Under the pieces are notes generated by a model. That model was not told the origin of the DNA. It saw only the letters and a list, made by a program, of their open reading frames with translations, and did not search any database. A stretch of 51,945 nucleotides of DNA, taken from positions 1 to 51,945 of the forward strand of contig DPGN01000016.1 in the NCBI GenBank assembly GCA_003523185.1. Direction: 5' to 3'. A program made the position numbers and the translations under genes. Position 1 is the stretch's first letter. Each line of letters begins with the position of its first letter. Shown piece by piece: positions 25,235 through 32,813 of the stretch. This DNA comes from Halieaceae bacterium. Its GTDB lineage: Bacteria > Pseudomonadota > Gammaproteobacteria > Pseudomonadales > Halieaceae.

Positions 25235-25530
25235 CAGCCACACAAAAGTTTAAAAGGGTTCTTTTAAGTCGCTGGGGGTTTCTTACCCTAGCATTGCTTG
25301 TATTAACGCCCTACTTGCAGTCCCTTCTGCCGGAAGCCAGACCCAATGACCGGGTTCTGATCTGGGTGAAGATCGGGTTATTTTTCACCCCTATTGCGGC
25401 GTTGCTTTTTGGATGGGTGCATTTTGAAGGCAAAGACTACGAAAAGAGGTTAGAAGAGAACCCTGAAGAAGAACGAGGGGAGGACCTTATAAGTTTCCTG
25501 TACGAGGATGAAGACGCGGGAAAGAGATAG
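25231..25530 (+). CDS. Small membrane protein coupled to the thermonuclease
   Basis: A 99-residue protein with two membrane segments (about residues 14-32, WGFLTLALLVLTPYLQSL, and 44-62, VKIGLFFTPIAALLFGWV) and a strongly acidic tail (EENPEEERGEDLISFLYEDEDAG). The ATG overlaps the SNase stop (ATGA) and has GGAG just upstream, so the two are translationally coupled. A GTG five codons upstream is an alternative start. Family unknown; a partner or anchor for the nuclease is inference. Confidence 0.6.
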   Translation: MTATQKFKRVLLSRWGFLTLALLVLTPYLQSLLPEARPNDRVLIWVKIGLFFTPIAALLFGWVHFEGKDYEKRLEENPEEERGEDLISFLYEDEDAGKR

Positions 25531-25569
25531 AGCGCAACGTGCTTATCGGCCTCGTCGTGAAGATCCATA

Positions 25570-25692
25570 TCAATTCACCTCACACAACGTCGTTAGTCTG
25601 CGTTCAAGCTGCTGCTCCAGAGCTTCTGTCATGCGTTCACAATAGGCATTGCGGTGTGACTTCATGTACTCAATCAACTCAGACAGGCCCAT
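25570..25692 (-). pseudogene. Partial duplicate of the 26050 gene's C-terminus (40 codons)
   Basis: The frame 25692-25570 encodes LSELIEYMKSHRNAYCERMTEA, close to LSELKLEYMKAYRNAYGERMTEA at the end of the gene at 26050-26283, then extends by about 16 further residues. It begins within the 3' end of the gene at 25679. GAAGG abuts the ATG without spacing. The match at DNA level is strong (CTTCTGTCATGCGTTCAC in both). Most likely a copied and truncated gene remnant; a short functional peptide is not excluded. Confidence 0.5.
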
Positions 25693-25924
25693 CCTTCTTT
25701 GATGGGTCAACAAAAATACCCATTCTTATTAGAATTTTGGCAACAGACGGTATTTGGTACAGCGCCATGAGCGTGAGCAGCACACATAAGATGGGAAAAA
25801 TAAGATCTTTTCTTTTCCCCGTCTTCGTTGGTATCCACTCGTACCAAGAGGGTGGTGCATACAACGACAGCCCCAGAAATAGAACTGCTAACGCTCCAAG
25901 GATAATAAAAGATTTATTCATCAT
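25679..25924 (-). CDS. Island membrane protein (two segments)
   Basis: An 81-residue hydrophobic protein with two membrane helices (about residues 6-22, FIILGALAVLFLGLSLY, and 42-59, LIFPILCVLLTLMALYQI) and a short polar loop holding WYEW and TGKRKD. The ATG pair at 25924/25921 follows GAGAGG at good spacing. Function unknown. It runs opposite to the SNase operon, with the small remnant gene overlapping its 3' end. Confidence 0.55.
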   Translation of the reverse strand: MMNKSFIILGALAVLFLGLSLYAPPSWYEWIPTKTGKRKDLIFPILCVLLTLMALYQIPSVAKILIRMGIFVDPSKKDGPV

Positions 25925-26049
25925 CGCGCCTCTCTGTTCTCCCGTTGAACGCTCTGCGTAGGCAAACCGACTAGATTCGCAGTGTTACTGGAAGAGTTAC
26001 CAACTGTCATACTTTCCTCCACACTTACCCTAATGTCCAACCGCTGCTC

Positions 26050-26283
26050 CTAAGCCTCTGTCATGCGTTCACCATAGGCATTGCGGTATGCCTTCATGTA
26101 CTCAAGCTTCAGTTCAGACAAGCTAATCAGCCCACTGTGAAACCCTGCGGCCATAAAGCCATTGAGCCAGCGACGGTCTACTTGATTAGCTGAGGCTGAC
26201 TGGAGTTGCAGGTGTTTCTTCAGCTTATGCCTGAGGCTGACGAGGTAGGCTTTTTTGCTTTTGGTGCGGCTGTCGGTGGGCAT
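26050..26283 (-). CDS. Small basic protein of unknown function (island)
   Basis: A 77-residue basic helical protein with a Lys/Arg-rich start (RTKSKKAYLVSLRHKLKKHL), then ELKLEYMKAYRNAYGERMTEA. The ATG lies three bases after the TAA of the polymerase-like frame, so it is probably co-translated with it. A truncated copy of its C-terminal coding part lies at 25570-25692. No family is recognised; a nucleic-acid-binding accessory to the polymerase-like protein is possible. Confidence 0.5.
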   Translation of the reverse strand: MPTDSRTKSKKAYLVSLRHKLKKHLQLQSASANQVDRRWLNGFMAAGFHSGLISLSELKLEYMKAYRNAYGERMTEA

Positions 26284-26286
26284 ATT

Positions 26287-27623
26287 TTACTTCTCCGACC
26301 ACGACATCTTGGGCGTAAAACCCACGAACTTACTCTTAGTGACCTTGTAAAAGCTAGATACCAAAATCTGCCTTACTTCTTCCTTTTTTGTCCTCTGAAC
26401 AACCAATTCATCATGCACTGGTAATACGGGAATACCTCTTAAGTTACGCCTATGCATTGCTTCTTCCATGATGCTGCTGTCGAGTAGCTGTAGGTCGCCC
26501 CATAAGCCCTTGTAAGCCACATTCTTGAAGGATGGGTGACGGAGAATAGGAAGTCGTCAATATAGGCTCTAGCGGCCTGTAAAGGCTTCTCAGACCACAC
26601 TGGATCACCATCTCTTCGTTCATTCTTTTTATAGGTCTGTAGGACCCAGCAATCATCAAATAAGTCGTACCACATACGTGCTGTGGCTATGGATTTCGCT
26701 GCGGACTCTTTGCTCTTGGCATTAAAGATAGTGTTGATGAGAGCCTTGTGTCCTGACCTTGGAATATCTGGATACTCTGGCATTGAGTAGATGTCACCTG
26801 TTGCGAACATGTTGGGTTCAACACCAACGCCATGCTGAATTAGTAGAAGTAGTGTTGGATGAAGCTGACTAAAGTCCCATGAACCAACTGGCTGGTTGTT
26901 GATTGTGATGCTGAGTCTTTCGTCTTTAGGCATAGATACGAAGGGGCTATAGAAACGTCCCCCATTACCCGTATTACCCTTCCACTTCCTCTGATACTTC
27001 AACATAAGAGGATCTATGCATTCAAAAGTATTAGCACTAGAAGTAAGACTCTTAACGTCACTCGTTATCAACAACTGATAGTGTCTTTGCAGCACAGCAA
27101 CCGTCTTACGATAGCTTTCAGACTCTACGTACTTTGCAGGAAGAGGAAGTAGCACACCTTCGCTATCCTTCAGTTCTACCAAAGGTATGTCGTTGTCTGC
27201 TTCTACTTCTTCTACCGTGAGGCTCTTCAGTAGATTCCTGAAGCTGAGACTCCTGCAGTAAATCGTTACCAGCCCACCTTGCTGCTTCTTTGCATATTCA
27301 GGAGGAATAGCGTCGTAGGCTTTACTGACCCAGCCTAAGTCCAACATGGCTTTAAACAACTTGAGTGTCTTAGGCGTTAGCCAGACTTGCTTTCGAGAGC
27401 CAGCAGAGAAGTAATCCTTCTTGGTGCCGAAGCGAAACATATCGCCCTCACGCATCCACAAAGAAGCAACTAACTTACGTGCTGCTTTAGTCCAGCCGGG
27501 TTTGTCCTTCAGGAAGCTTTTACCACTGGCTACGTGGTCAACAAGGATGTCAGCAGCAGCTTTGACTTCACTGTGACCTGAGTAGTGTTCAATGCGGAGG
27601 TATGTGAAGTCCTTGAGTTGCAT
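26287..27623 (-). pseudogene. Polymerase-like protein (HDE motif), frameshifted
   Basis: Frame one opens at ATG 27623 and runs about 360 codons before sense is lost near 26540; the other frame continues as HPSFKNVAYKGLWGDLQLLDSSIM and ends at TAA 26287. Joined, about 445 residues. Motif A-like SWDFSQLHPTLL (Asp250), motif B-like HKALINTIFNAKS (292-304) and, in the second frame, IPVLPVHDELVVQ recall the palm motifs of family A DNA polymerases. I recall similar integrative-element proteins without a named function. The frame break is near TTCTCCGTCACC; either a sequencing slip or an inactivated gene. Precedes the 26050 gene. Confidence 0.6.
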
Positions 27624-27766
27624 GCAAATAAAGATGCCTCAGAAGCACCTACATTGCCACACGCACCTGTTGATCAAAAAATAACCAATATTGATCTAGG
27701 TATTACGAGTAGAAACACCTGACGACACTGATTATTTTCATTTTGTTATATCCAAATAAATAGCGC

Positions 27767-28975
27767 CTAAATGATCTGCTGACGCCCTTCTAACACCCTC
27801 ACAGCATGACTTAGCTGTTCAATACTAGAACCACCCGAGTAAACGTTATAGGTGATGTTGGGCTTCTCATGGCCCACTAGATCCGCAGCAATACCCTCCG
27901 CCACACCGCCCTGCTCCAGAGTGGTAACGACAAATTTCCTTATTGAGTGAAAACACTTCTGACGTGTTGAGCCATCTTTGAGTCCGCGACGTTTAAGGCG
28001 ACCAAAACGCTTGCCAACTGCGTTACCGGTTCCACGCAGATCAAGGCTTTCTAAATCAACACATGTGGTAAGCGAAGAGGCAATAGGGATTAGCCTGTTA
28101 CTTGATGCTTCCGTCTTTGCATCGGGTCTAACTCGAAAGCACCTAACTCCACTCTCGACAACAATAGACTCTTTAGAAAGCTCTCCGATTTCGGACAATC
28201 TCATACCGGTAAAACGACCGATGTCGATATAGGTAACCATCACTGCATCATCGGCATCTTTGGCGGCTTGTCGTAAAAGACATAATTCATCGAACGATAG
28301 TGGGAGGTATTGCCGTGGTCTTGCCAGCTGCTTGGAGAAGTGGAGATCTTTAAACGGGTTTTGAAGATTCTGTGACACAAAGCCTTTATATCGGAGCCAC
28401 TCAATATACTCAGACAGAAAACCGACCGCTTTCTGCATGGTCTTTACTGCCCTCCTCTCATTTAGCGGCTTTAATTCTTCGGTCGAGATCCAACGCTGGG
28501 CATTTCCACGATTCAGATCTCCAAGTGTGTGGATGAAGAGTGTTGCTTCGAGAATGTATCGTCGCGCCTCAAGTTGTGTCCTGTGCCGCGTGTAATGCAC
28601 TTCGATGAACTCAGACATATGGGTTGGTAGAGACACTCCCTCACCCCATTCAATGGCATCGTACAGCTTCGCCTGTGACGGCTTTAACTCATCCAACCAA
28701 ACACTACTGTCCCCTCTACCATCATGCCCCTGAGCCGCTTCAGAGAGGCAGAAAGTTCGATCGGGTTTTGTTTGTATTAACTCAGGGCTTTGTCGAGCAG
28801 TCTTGATCAACTGTTGCCACTCAGTGAGAATGGGTAAAGCCTTGTCACTAGCCTTACGCTTATCTCTGGTGCCTGTTGATTGAGCAAACCTAGTTCTACC
28901 TAGGACAACACGGACATCGGAAGGGATACGTAACTCAACCTGCCATATGCCGGACTTCAAACACGTTAGATTCAT
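27767..28975 (-). CDS. Tyrosine site-specific integrase
   Basis: A 402-residue recombinase. The catalytic residues of the family are visible: Arg259 in TGMRLSEIG, Lys287 in DAKTEAS, His343 and Arg346 in FHSIRKF, His369 in LVGHEKPN, and Tyr379 in NVYSGG. The N-terminal part (about residues 1-60, with a SGIWQVELRIPSDVR stretch) resembles arm-binding domains of phage-type integrases, and residues 110-210 the core-binding SAM-like domain. It is 78 bases from the attachment repeat and directed away from it. Expected to catalyse integration at tRNA-Asp. Confidence 0.93.
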   Translation of the reverse strand: MNLTCLKSGIWQVELRIPSDVRVVLGRTRFAQSTGTRDKRKASDKALPILTEWQQLIKTARQSPELIQTKPDRTFCLSEAAQGHDGRGDSSVWLDELKPSQAKLYDAIEWGEGVSLPTHMSEFIEVHYTRHRTQLEARRYILEATLFIHTLGDLNRGNAQRWISTEELKPLNERRAVKTMQKAVGFLSEYIEWLRYKGFVSQNLQNPFKDLHFSKQLARPRQYLPLSFDELCLLRQAAKDADDAVMVTYIDIGRFTGMRLSEIGELSKESIVVESGVRCFRVRPDAKTEASSNRLIPIASSLTTCVDLESLDLRGTGNAVGKRFGRLKRRGLKDGSTRQKCFHSIRKFVVTTLEQGGVAEGIAADLVGHEKPNITYNVYSGGSSIEQLSHAVRVLEGRQQII

Positions 28976-29002
28976 CTAAAAAGTCTCCGTGAACCGTTGA
29001 AG

Positions 29003-29023
29003 TACACAGACTCTTTACACAGA
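29003..29023 (+). promoter_or_regulatory. Candidate integrase arm-type sites, right end
   Basis: TACACAGA at 29003-29010 and 29016-29023, the same 13-base period as at the left end. It lies 29 bases inside the right repeat, between that repeat and the integrase start. Orientation is the same as the left pair. Confidence 0.5.
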
Positions 29024-29052
29024 GTTGAGAGAAACCTACTTAGGTACGCCGT

Positions 29053-29133
29053 TTAGGAGTAATGGCGGAGCGGACGGGACTCGAACCCGCGACCCCCGGC
29101 GTGACAGGCCGGTATTCTAACCAACTGAACTAC
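29053..29133. repeat. Right attachment-site repeat within intact tRNA-Asp
   Basis: Identical to 22726-22806 over 81 bp. It contains all but the first six bases of tRNA-Asp plus ten bases beyond its CCA end. Together with the left copy it marks the element boundaries. Confidence 0.93.
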
Positions 29134-29139
29134 CGCTCC
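29063..29139 (-). tRNA. tRNA-Asp (anticodon GTC)
   Basis: A 77-base tRNA with encoded CCA. The acceptor GGAGCGG pairs with CCGCTCC; the anticodon loop reads CTGTCAC, giving GTC, and the T-loop TTCGAGT is standard. The 3' part is duplicated at 22736-22806. It follows tRNA-Val in the same direction after 48 bases, probably one transcript. Confidence 0.97.
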
Positions 29140-29187
29140 AGGTAGCCGACACTTGCGGTGTCGATAGATCCAAACTCCAGGGGAATT

Positions 29188-29263
29188 TGGTGGGTGGTGA
29201 CGGGATCGAACCGCCGACCCTCTGCTTGTAAGGCAGATGCTCTCCCAGCTGAGCTAACCACCC
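29188..29263 (-). tRNA. tRNA-Val (anticodon TAC)
   Basis: A 76-base tRNA with encoded CCA. The acceptor GGGTGGT pairs with ACCACCC, D-arm GCTCAGCTGGGAGAGC is regular, the anticodon loop CTTACAA gives TAC, and the T-loop is TTCGATC. Nearly identical to the common gammaproteobacterial tRNA-Val(TAC). Confidence 0.97.
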
Positions 29264-29408
29264 GGGCAAGGAATCGGCGATTATAGAGAGGACTGCATGT
29301 GTGTCAATTACCTTTCACAAATAAGTCAGCATTTTTTCAGCAACGTCTAACGACACCCGACCAACTTGTGTACACTTCGCGCTCGTTTGATCGGTACGAG
29401 CAACAACT

Positions 29409-29765
29409 GTGGAACTTTACACAGACTTTCGTTTTGAAGCAGCGCACCGCCTGCCGATGGTTCCTGCCGGGCATCCCTGCGAGCGCTTGCACGGTCATTC
29501 GTATTTCGTGCGACTTACCATCGATGGTGACGTCAATCCTGATACCGGATGGGTGATGGATTTTGACGACATCAACACAGCCTTTGCACCCATCCTGGCA
29601 CAGCTCGACCACTACTACCTCAATGAAGTCGAAGGGCTCGAAAACCCGACCAGCGAGAATTTGGCGCGATGGATCTGGATCCGCCTAAAACCTGAACTTC
29701 CTGTCCTCGTAGCAGTGGAAATCAAGGAAACTTGCACCGTTGGCTGCATTTATCGCGGCGAGTAA
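29409..29765 (+). CDS. queD: 6-carboxytetrahydropterin synthase
   Basis: A 118-residue enzyme of queuosine synthesis that converts dihydroneopterin triphosphate to 6-carboxytetrahydropterin. Zinc ligands are His13 (FEAAHRLP), His28 and His30 (ERLHGHSY); the catalytic Cys24 lies in HPCERLHG, with LDHYYLN and the C-terminal EIKETCTVG completing the site. Length matches E. coli QueD (121). No other que gene is nearby. It converges with ybfF across a 331-base AT-rich gap. Confidence 0.96.
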   Translation: MELYTDFRFEAAHRLPMVPAGHPCERLHGHSYFVRLTIDGDVNPDTGWVMDFDDINTAFAPILAQLDHYYLNEVEGLENPTSENLARWIWIRLKPELPVLVAVEIKETCTVGCIYRGE

Positions 29766-29850
29766 GTCTGTGGAGCATCGCTGAAATCGATCGCACTTCC
29801 ATGATTTTTTTTATTTTTTTTACAAAAACCTATTGACTCGTGAAAAAAGG

Positions 29851-29859
29851 TTATTCACA
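29851..29859 (+). promoter_or_regulatory. DnaA-box-like site TTATTCACA
   Basis: Matches the DnaA consensus TTATNCACA. It lies in the AT-rich gap 191 bases from the second match. Confidence 0.45.
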
Positions 29860-30049
29860 CGAAAGTCATGTCATGAATTTGCAACAAATCGTATTCAACT
29901 TAGTCGTGAATTCCTTCAAACAAGATAATATTTATTTCATAAGTTATTGTTTTTAATACAAAAATACGCATTGGTTAAAATTTGACCACTTTGTGCGGGT
30001 TCCCTTATTTAAAGGGATTCTTCATCGAACAAACAAATTACCCACCAAA

Positions 30050-30058
30050 TTATCCACA
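30050..30058 (+). promoter_or_regulatory. DnaA box TTATCCACA
   Basis: A perfect match to the high-affinity R1/R4-type DnaA box. It is near the ybfF end of the AT-rich gap. No dnaA, dnaN, rpmH or mnmG gene is in the window. Confidence 0.6.
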
Positions 30059-30096
30059 GGTTTTGTGGACACTTTTGATGAATTAGTAGTGCACTT

Positions 30097-30885
30097 TTAT
30101 GGTGCAATGAAGCGCCTGATAATGGAGAGCACTGTTTCGGTTTGCTCCTGATGCAACCAATGTCCTGCATTCTTCACGGTTACGACCTCAAGAGCCGCAA
30201 ATAGGTGCGCAAAATTCTGTTTCGTGGTTTTTTGCACGTAGCCCGAGTCGGCCCCCTTCAACACCAGCGAAGGTATTTGACACGGCAATCCCCGGGCTTC
30301 TTGTACCTCGATGCCAGACAACATGTGCCGGTAGTCTGTCTCCAGTTGCGCCAGATTGAACCGCCAATCAATCAAACCCGAGTCATCTGTGTAAGCACTG
30401 GTCAATAGGAAGTCGGCAACGGAAGGCTCATCAATATGCGCCGACAAAACCACACGCGCATCGGACCGAGTTTTTGCACGGGCTTCTTTAACCGCATTGA
30501 GGCCTGCAAAAATGTGGTCGTGTCGTCGAACGGTATACGCCATGGGTGATATGTCGAGAATGACAAGTCGCCTAATTAACTCTGGACGATTAACCGCCAG
30601 CTGCATGGCAACCTTCCCCCCCAGCGAGTGACCGACAACACAGCAATTCGTGAATTGCTGATCGTCCATCCAATTTGCCACGCAATGTGCATAATCCTGA
30701 ATGGAAGCCTGGGGCAACCAGTCAGATCGGCCGTGATCGGGCAAGTCGACGCTGTGTACTCGATGATCCTCCTTCAAGCCGCGTGCGATTTGGCCCAAGT
30801 TATTGCCCGACCCAAACAGCCCATGAAGCAAAACGACATTTGAATCGCCTTCCCCCGAGGTTTTCACGTGCAATTGCTCTGCCAC
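30097..30885 (-). CDS. ybfF: YbfF-like alpha/beta hydrolase (esterase)
   Basis: A 262-residue alpha/beta-fold esterase. The oxyanion-hole segment LLHGLFGSGNNLG, the nucleophile elbow VVGHSLGGKVAM (Ser in GHSLGG), and the C-terminal NAGHWLHQEQ (catalytic His) are all present, as is ILDISPM after the nucleophile. These match E. coli YbfF and related acyl-CoA thioesterase/esterases. Substrate not determined. Divergent from the lipoprotein gene at 30947. In enterobacteria ybfF neighbours seqA; here it does not. Confidence 0.9.
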   Translation of the reverse strand: MAEQLHVKTSGEGDSNVVLLHGLFGSGNNLGQIARGLKEDHRVHSVDLPDHGRSDWLPQASIQDYAHCVANWMDDQQFTNCCVVGHSLGGKVAMQLAVNRPELIRRLVILDISPMAYTVRRHDHIFAGLNAVKEARAKTRSDARVVLSAHIDEPSVADFLLTSAYTDDSGLIDWRFNLAQLETDYRHMLSGIEVQEARGLPCQIPSLVLKGADSGYVQKTTKQNFAHLFAALEVVTVKNAGHWLHQEQTETVLSIIRRFIAP

Positions 30886-30946
30886 TCACAGTGCTCCTTT
30901 GTTACGATCGCGACATCGCTACATTCGATGTCGTTCTGGGGGATGC

Positions 30947-31756
30947 ATGTTTAAAACAAATCATCGGCTATCTGCTGTCTATGTTACCGCTGTGCTTGCC
31001 TGTCTTGCACTGATGAATGGCTGTGCATCGGGAACCGTTAGCGGCTCGGGTTACAACCCGACGACCGTGACTAACCAGATCGATCAAGAGGGACTCGACG
31101 CGGCCAACATCAAACGCGTGGTCATTGCAGACGTTAACCTCGGTTCTCCCTCCCGAAAATACCTGCAAAAGCGTGAAAAAGATGTCGATGTCTTCGTCGC
31201 AGCAGCGCTGAAGAGCCATGGCTGGGAAGTTGTGTCCTCTCGCGAGTTTTCACAGCGATGGCGCAACGCTGTCTCGATGTTTGGTAATCCAGTAGATCCC
31301 ACTACTGGTCGGGTCAATGGCCGAACGTTCTCCCGAATCGTCCAGACAGTGCGTGATCAGATCATGGAAAGCTCCAATATCGATGCACTGGTGTTCACGG
31401 ACCTTTTAGAGAAGGATGTCTACTTTGCTCAGGGTGTTAACCGTGTCGCACGATGGGACGGCGTCAGCCGTAAGCCACCCACCCAAGGCGCTGGCGATGG
31501 CGTATCGGTAAACTTCAACTGGGGCGCACCGGTGGCAGCTACCACCATACGTATCTCGGTCTTCAACACCGATCTCAAATTATTGTTCAGCGGCGAGGGC
31601 GGCATGGCGCTTAATGAAGCCGTCGATGTGCGCAGTGGCTCAGGTTTTGTGAGACGGCGCGAGATTCTTGGGAATGAAGATCACGTCAGGGAAGGCATCG
31701 CGCTAGCGCTACATCCCCTAGTACCTATGGCTAAGTGGCCCGGTAATCCCGACTGA
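30947..31756 (+). CDS. Lipoprotein of unknown function
   Basis: A 269-residue protein with a lipoprotein signal: basic start, hydrophobic VYVTAVLACLALM, then lipobox MNGC at about residues 22-25. ATG 30947 was chosen because GGGGG lies just upstream and the signal peptide begins there. The mature part contains IKRVVIADVNLGSP and an EVVSSREFSQRW motif, alternating strand/helix. I do not recognise a family. Likely anchored to the inner or outer membrane, facing the periplasm. Confidence 0.75.
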   Translation: MFKTNHRLSAVYVTAVLACLALMNGCASGTVSGSGYNPTTVTNQIDQEGLDAANIKRVVIADVNLGSPSRKYLQKREKDVDVFVAAALKSHGWEVVSSREFSQRWRNAVSMFGNPVDPTTGRVNGRTFSRIVQTVRDQIMESSNIDALVFTDLLEKDVYFAQGVNRVARWDGVSRKPPTQGAGDGVSVNFNWGAPVAATTIRISVFNTDLKLLFSGEGGMALNEAVDVRSGSGFVRRREILGNEDHVREGIALALHPLVPMAKWPGNPD

Positions 31757-31835
31757 TTGAAGCTATCTGGCTCGCTCTAGTTACCGAAAAAGGGTACTTA
31801 CAGAGAGTTACTTAGACACAGTGACTCAAGTGGAA

Positions 31836-32813
31836 TTACCCGAAAAGCGAGCCGGTTCTATCCAGCACCCAAAAAGTCGAAACAGCGCCCAGCAAATACA
31901 CGGGCGCGATTTGTAACCATGGCGCCCTACTGATTTTTGAGATTATCGCACCAGCGAGGGTTAGCAGAGCAATGAACGCGAGCTGACCGACCTCGATCCC
32001 CACATTGAAAAATAAGAGCGCCGTTGGCAGGTGCATTTGTGGCAGGCCTGTCTCAGCCAGGGCCCCAGCAAAGCCCATACCGTGCAGCAATCCGAATCCG
32101 CCAGCCAGATACCATGGTTTATCCCACAGCCGACTCTTCTGCTCTGGCCGCGACAACTCAAGCGCCAGCACCCAAATGGACACCGCAATCAGCCACTCGA
32201 TGAGCGCCTCGGGATTGGTCACGAACCCTAGAGATACCAGCGCAAGCGTAATGCTGTGGCCAACCGTGAAGGCCGTAACCGTGTAGACAAGTCGTGTGCC
32301 CCAACCCACCAACAACAGCAGGCCCGCCACGAAGAACAGGTGGTCAGTACCAATCGCAATGTGCTCAGCGCCCAGCCACAGATAATGCAGTGCCGTCGCC
32401 AAGCCAGACCGTTGTGCGGGCACCGTAAAGATTGGGCTATCGGCCGTCAGTACTTCCTGAAAGAAGACATCCGGGTGAGGCCGCACGGACACCACCGCCG
32501 ATGACTGATTCGCTGCCAATCCAGAGACCCCCAAGGTAAGCCCCTCAAGCGATTCACCAGCACAGGCCCACTGCTGTCGCAGCACCTTACCCGTCCCTTC
32601 AGGGAACCAGGGCGTCTGGGAGAGCACTTCACAGTCGTCAGGCTTGACCGGGAGCATGGGCACGTTAGATGTTGCTTGCGCGGGGGTTTTCCAAACAACT
32701 GATATCTCACCGTTCGTGAGCAACCTGACATCCAGAGCTGACGGAGCAAACCGATGCGCCTCCGCAACAAGCGGGGCCATGAGCAGAAGCAACAGGCTGA
32801 TTACTCGCATCAT
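31836..32813 (-). CDS. HupE/UreJ-family membrane protein
   Basis: A 325-residue protein. A signal peptide (residues 1-19, RVISLLLLLMAPLVAEAH) precedes a periplasmic domain (about 20-140), then about six membrane helices containing HLFFVAGLLLLVGWG, HSITLALVS and LHGMGFAGALAETGL, which match HupE/UreJ-2 proteins. Metal or gas transport is suggested for the family but not established. The start ATG overlaps the PpiC-like stop (ATGA). The pairing of the two is notable and may reflect a shared export or folding need. Confidence 0.8.
   Translation of the reverse strand: MMRVISLLLLLMAPLVAEAHRFAPSALDVRLLTNGEISVVWKTPAQATSNVPMLPVKPDDCEVLSQTPWFPEGTGKVLRQQWACAGESLEGLTLGVSGLAANQSSAVVSVRPHPDVFFQEVLTADSPIFTVPAQRSGLATALHYLWLGAEHIAIGTDHLFFVAGLLLLVGWGTRLVYTVTAFTVGHSITLALVSLGFVTNPEALIEWLIAVSIWVLALELSRPEQKSRLWDKPWYLAGGFGLLHGMGFAGALAETGLPQMHLPTALLFFNVGIEVGQLAFIALLTLAGAIISKISRAPWLQIAPVYLLGAVSTFWVLDRTGSLFG

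Larger units (their letters stand above)
22726..29133. mobile_element. Integrative element in tRNA-Asp (about 6.4 kb)
   Basis: The element is bounded by identical 81-bp direct repeats (22726-22806 and 29053-29133) that contain most of tRNA-Asp. A tyrosine integrase gene sits beside the intact tRNA, the usual arrangement. The interior has a 23.0-29.0 kb set of genes absent from the flanking housekeeping context: a frameshifted polymerase-like gene, a thermonuclease, small membrane proteins and short unknown ORFs. I see no relaxase, type IV secretion, terminase or capsid genes, so it would need a helper to move. Flank genes are uspA-like and queD. Confidence 0.9.
29766..30096. other. AT-rich convergent intergenic region with DnaA-box matches
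   Basis: Between the ends of queD and ybfF. The middle lines contain only about 28-32% G+C by direct count, against about half in the flanking genes. It contains long T/A tracts, a T-rich run after queD and two DnaA-box matches (29851-29859, 30050-30058). I see no gene. Confidence 0.75.

Noticed and set aside
25539..25961. A 140-codon plus-strand frame in the island
   Set aside because: Overlaps the minus-strand two-helix membrane protein that has a ribosome site; the plus frame shows no family or start signal.
29766..30096. Chromosomal replication origin
   Set aside because: DnaA boxes and AT-richness are suggestive, but only two boxes and no origin-linked genes are present; kept as a finding without the origin label.
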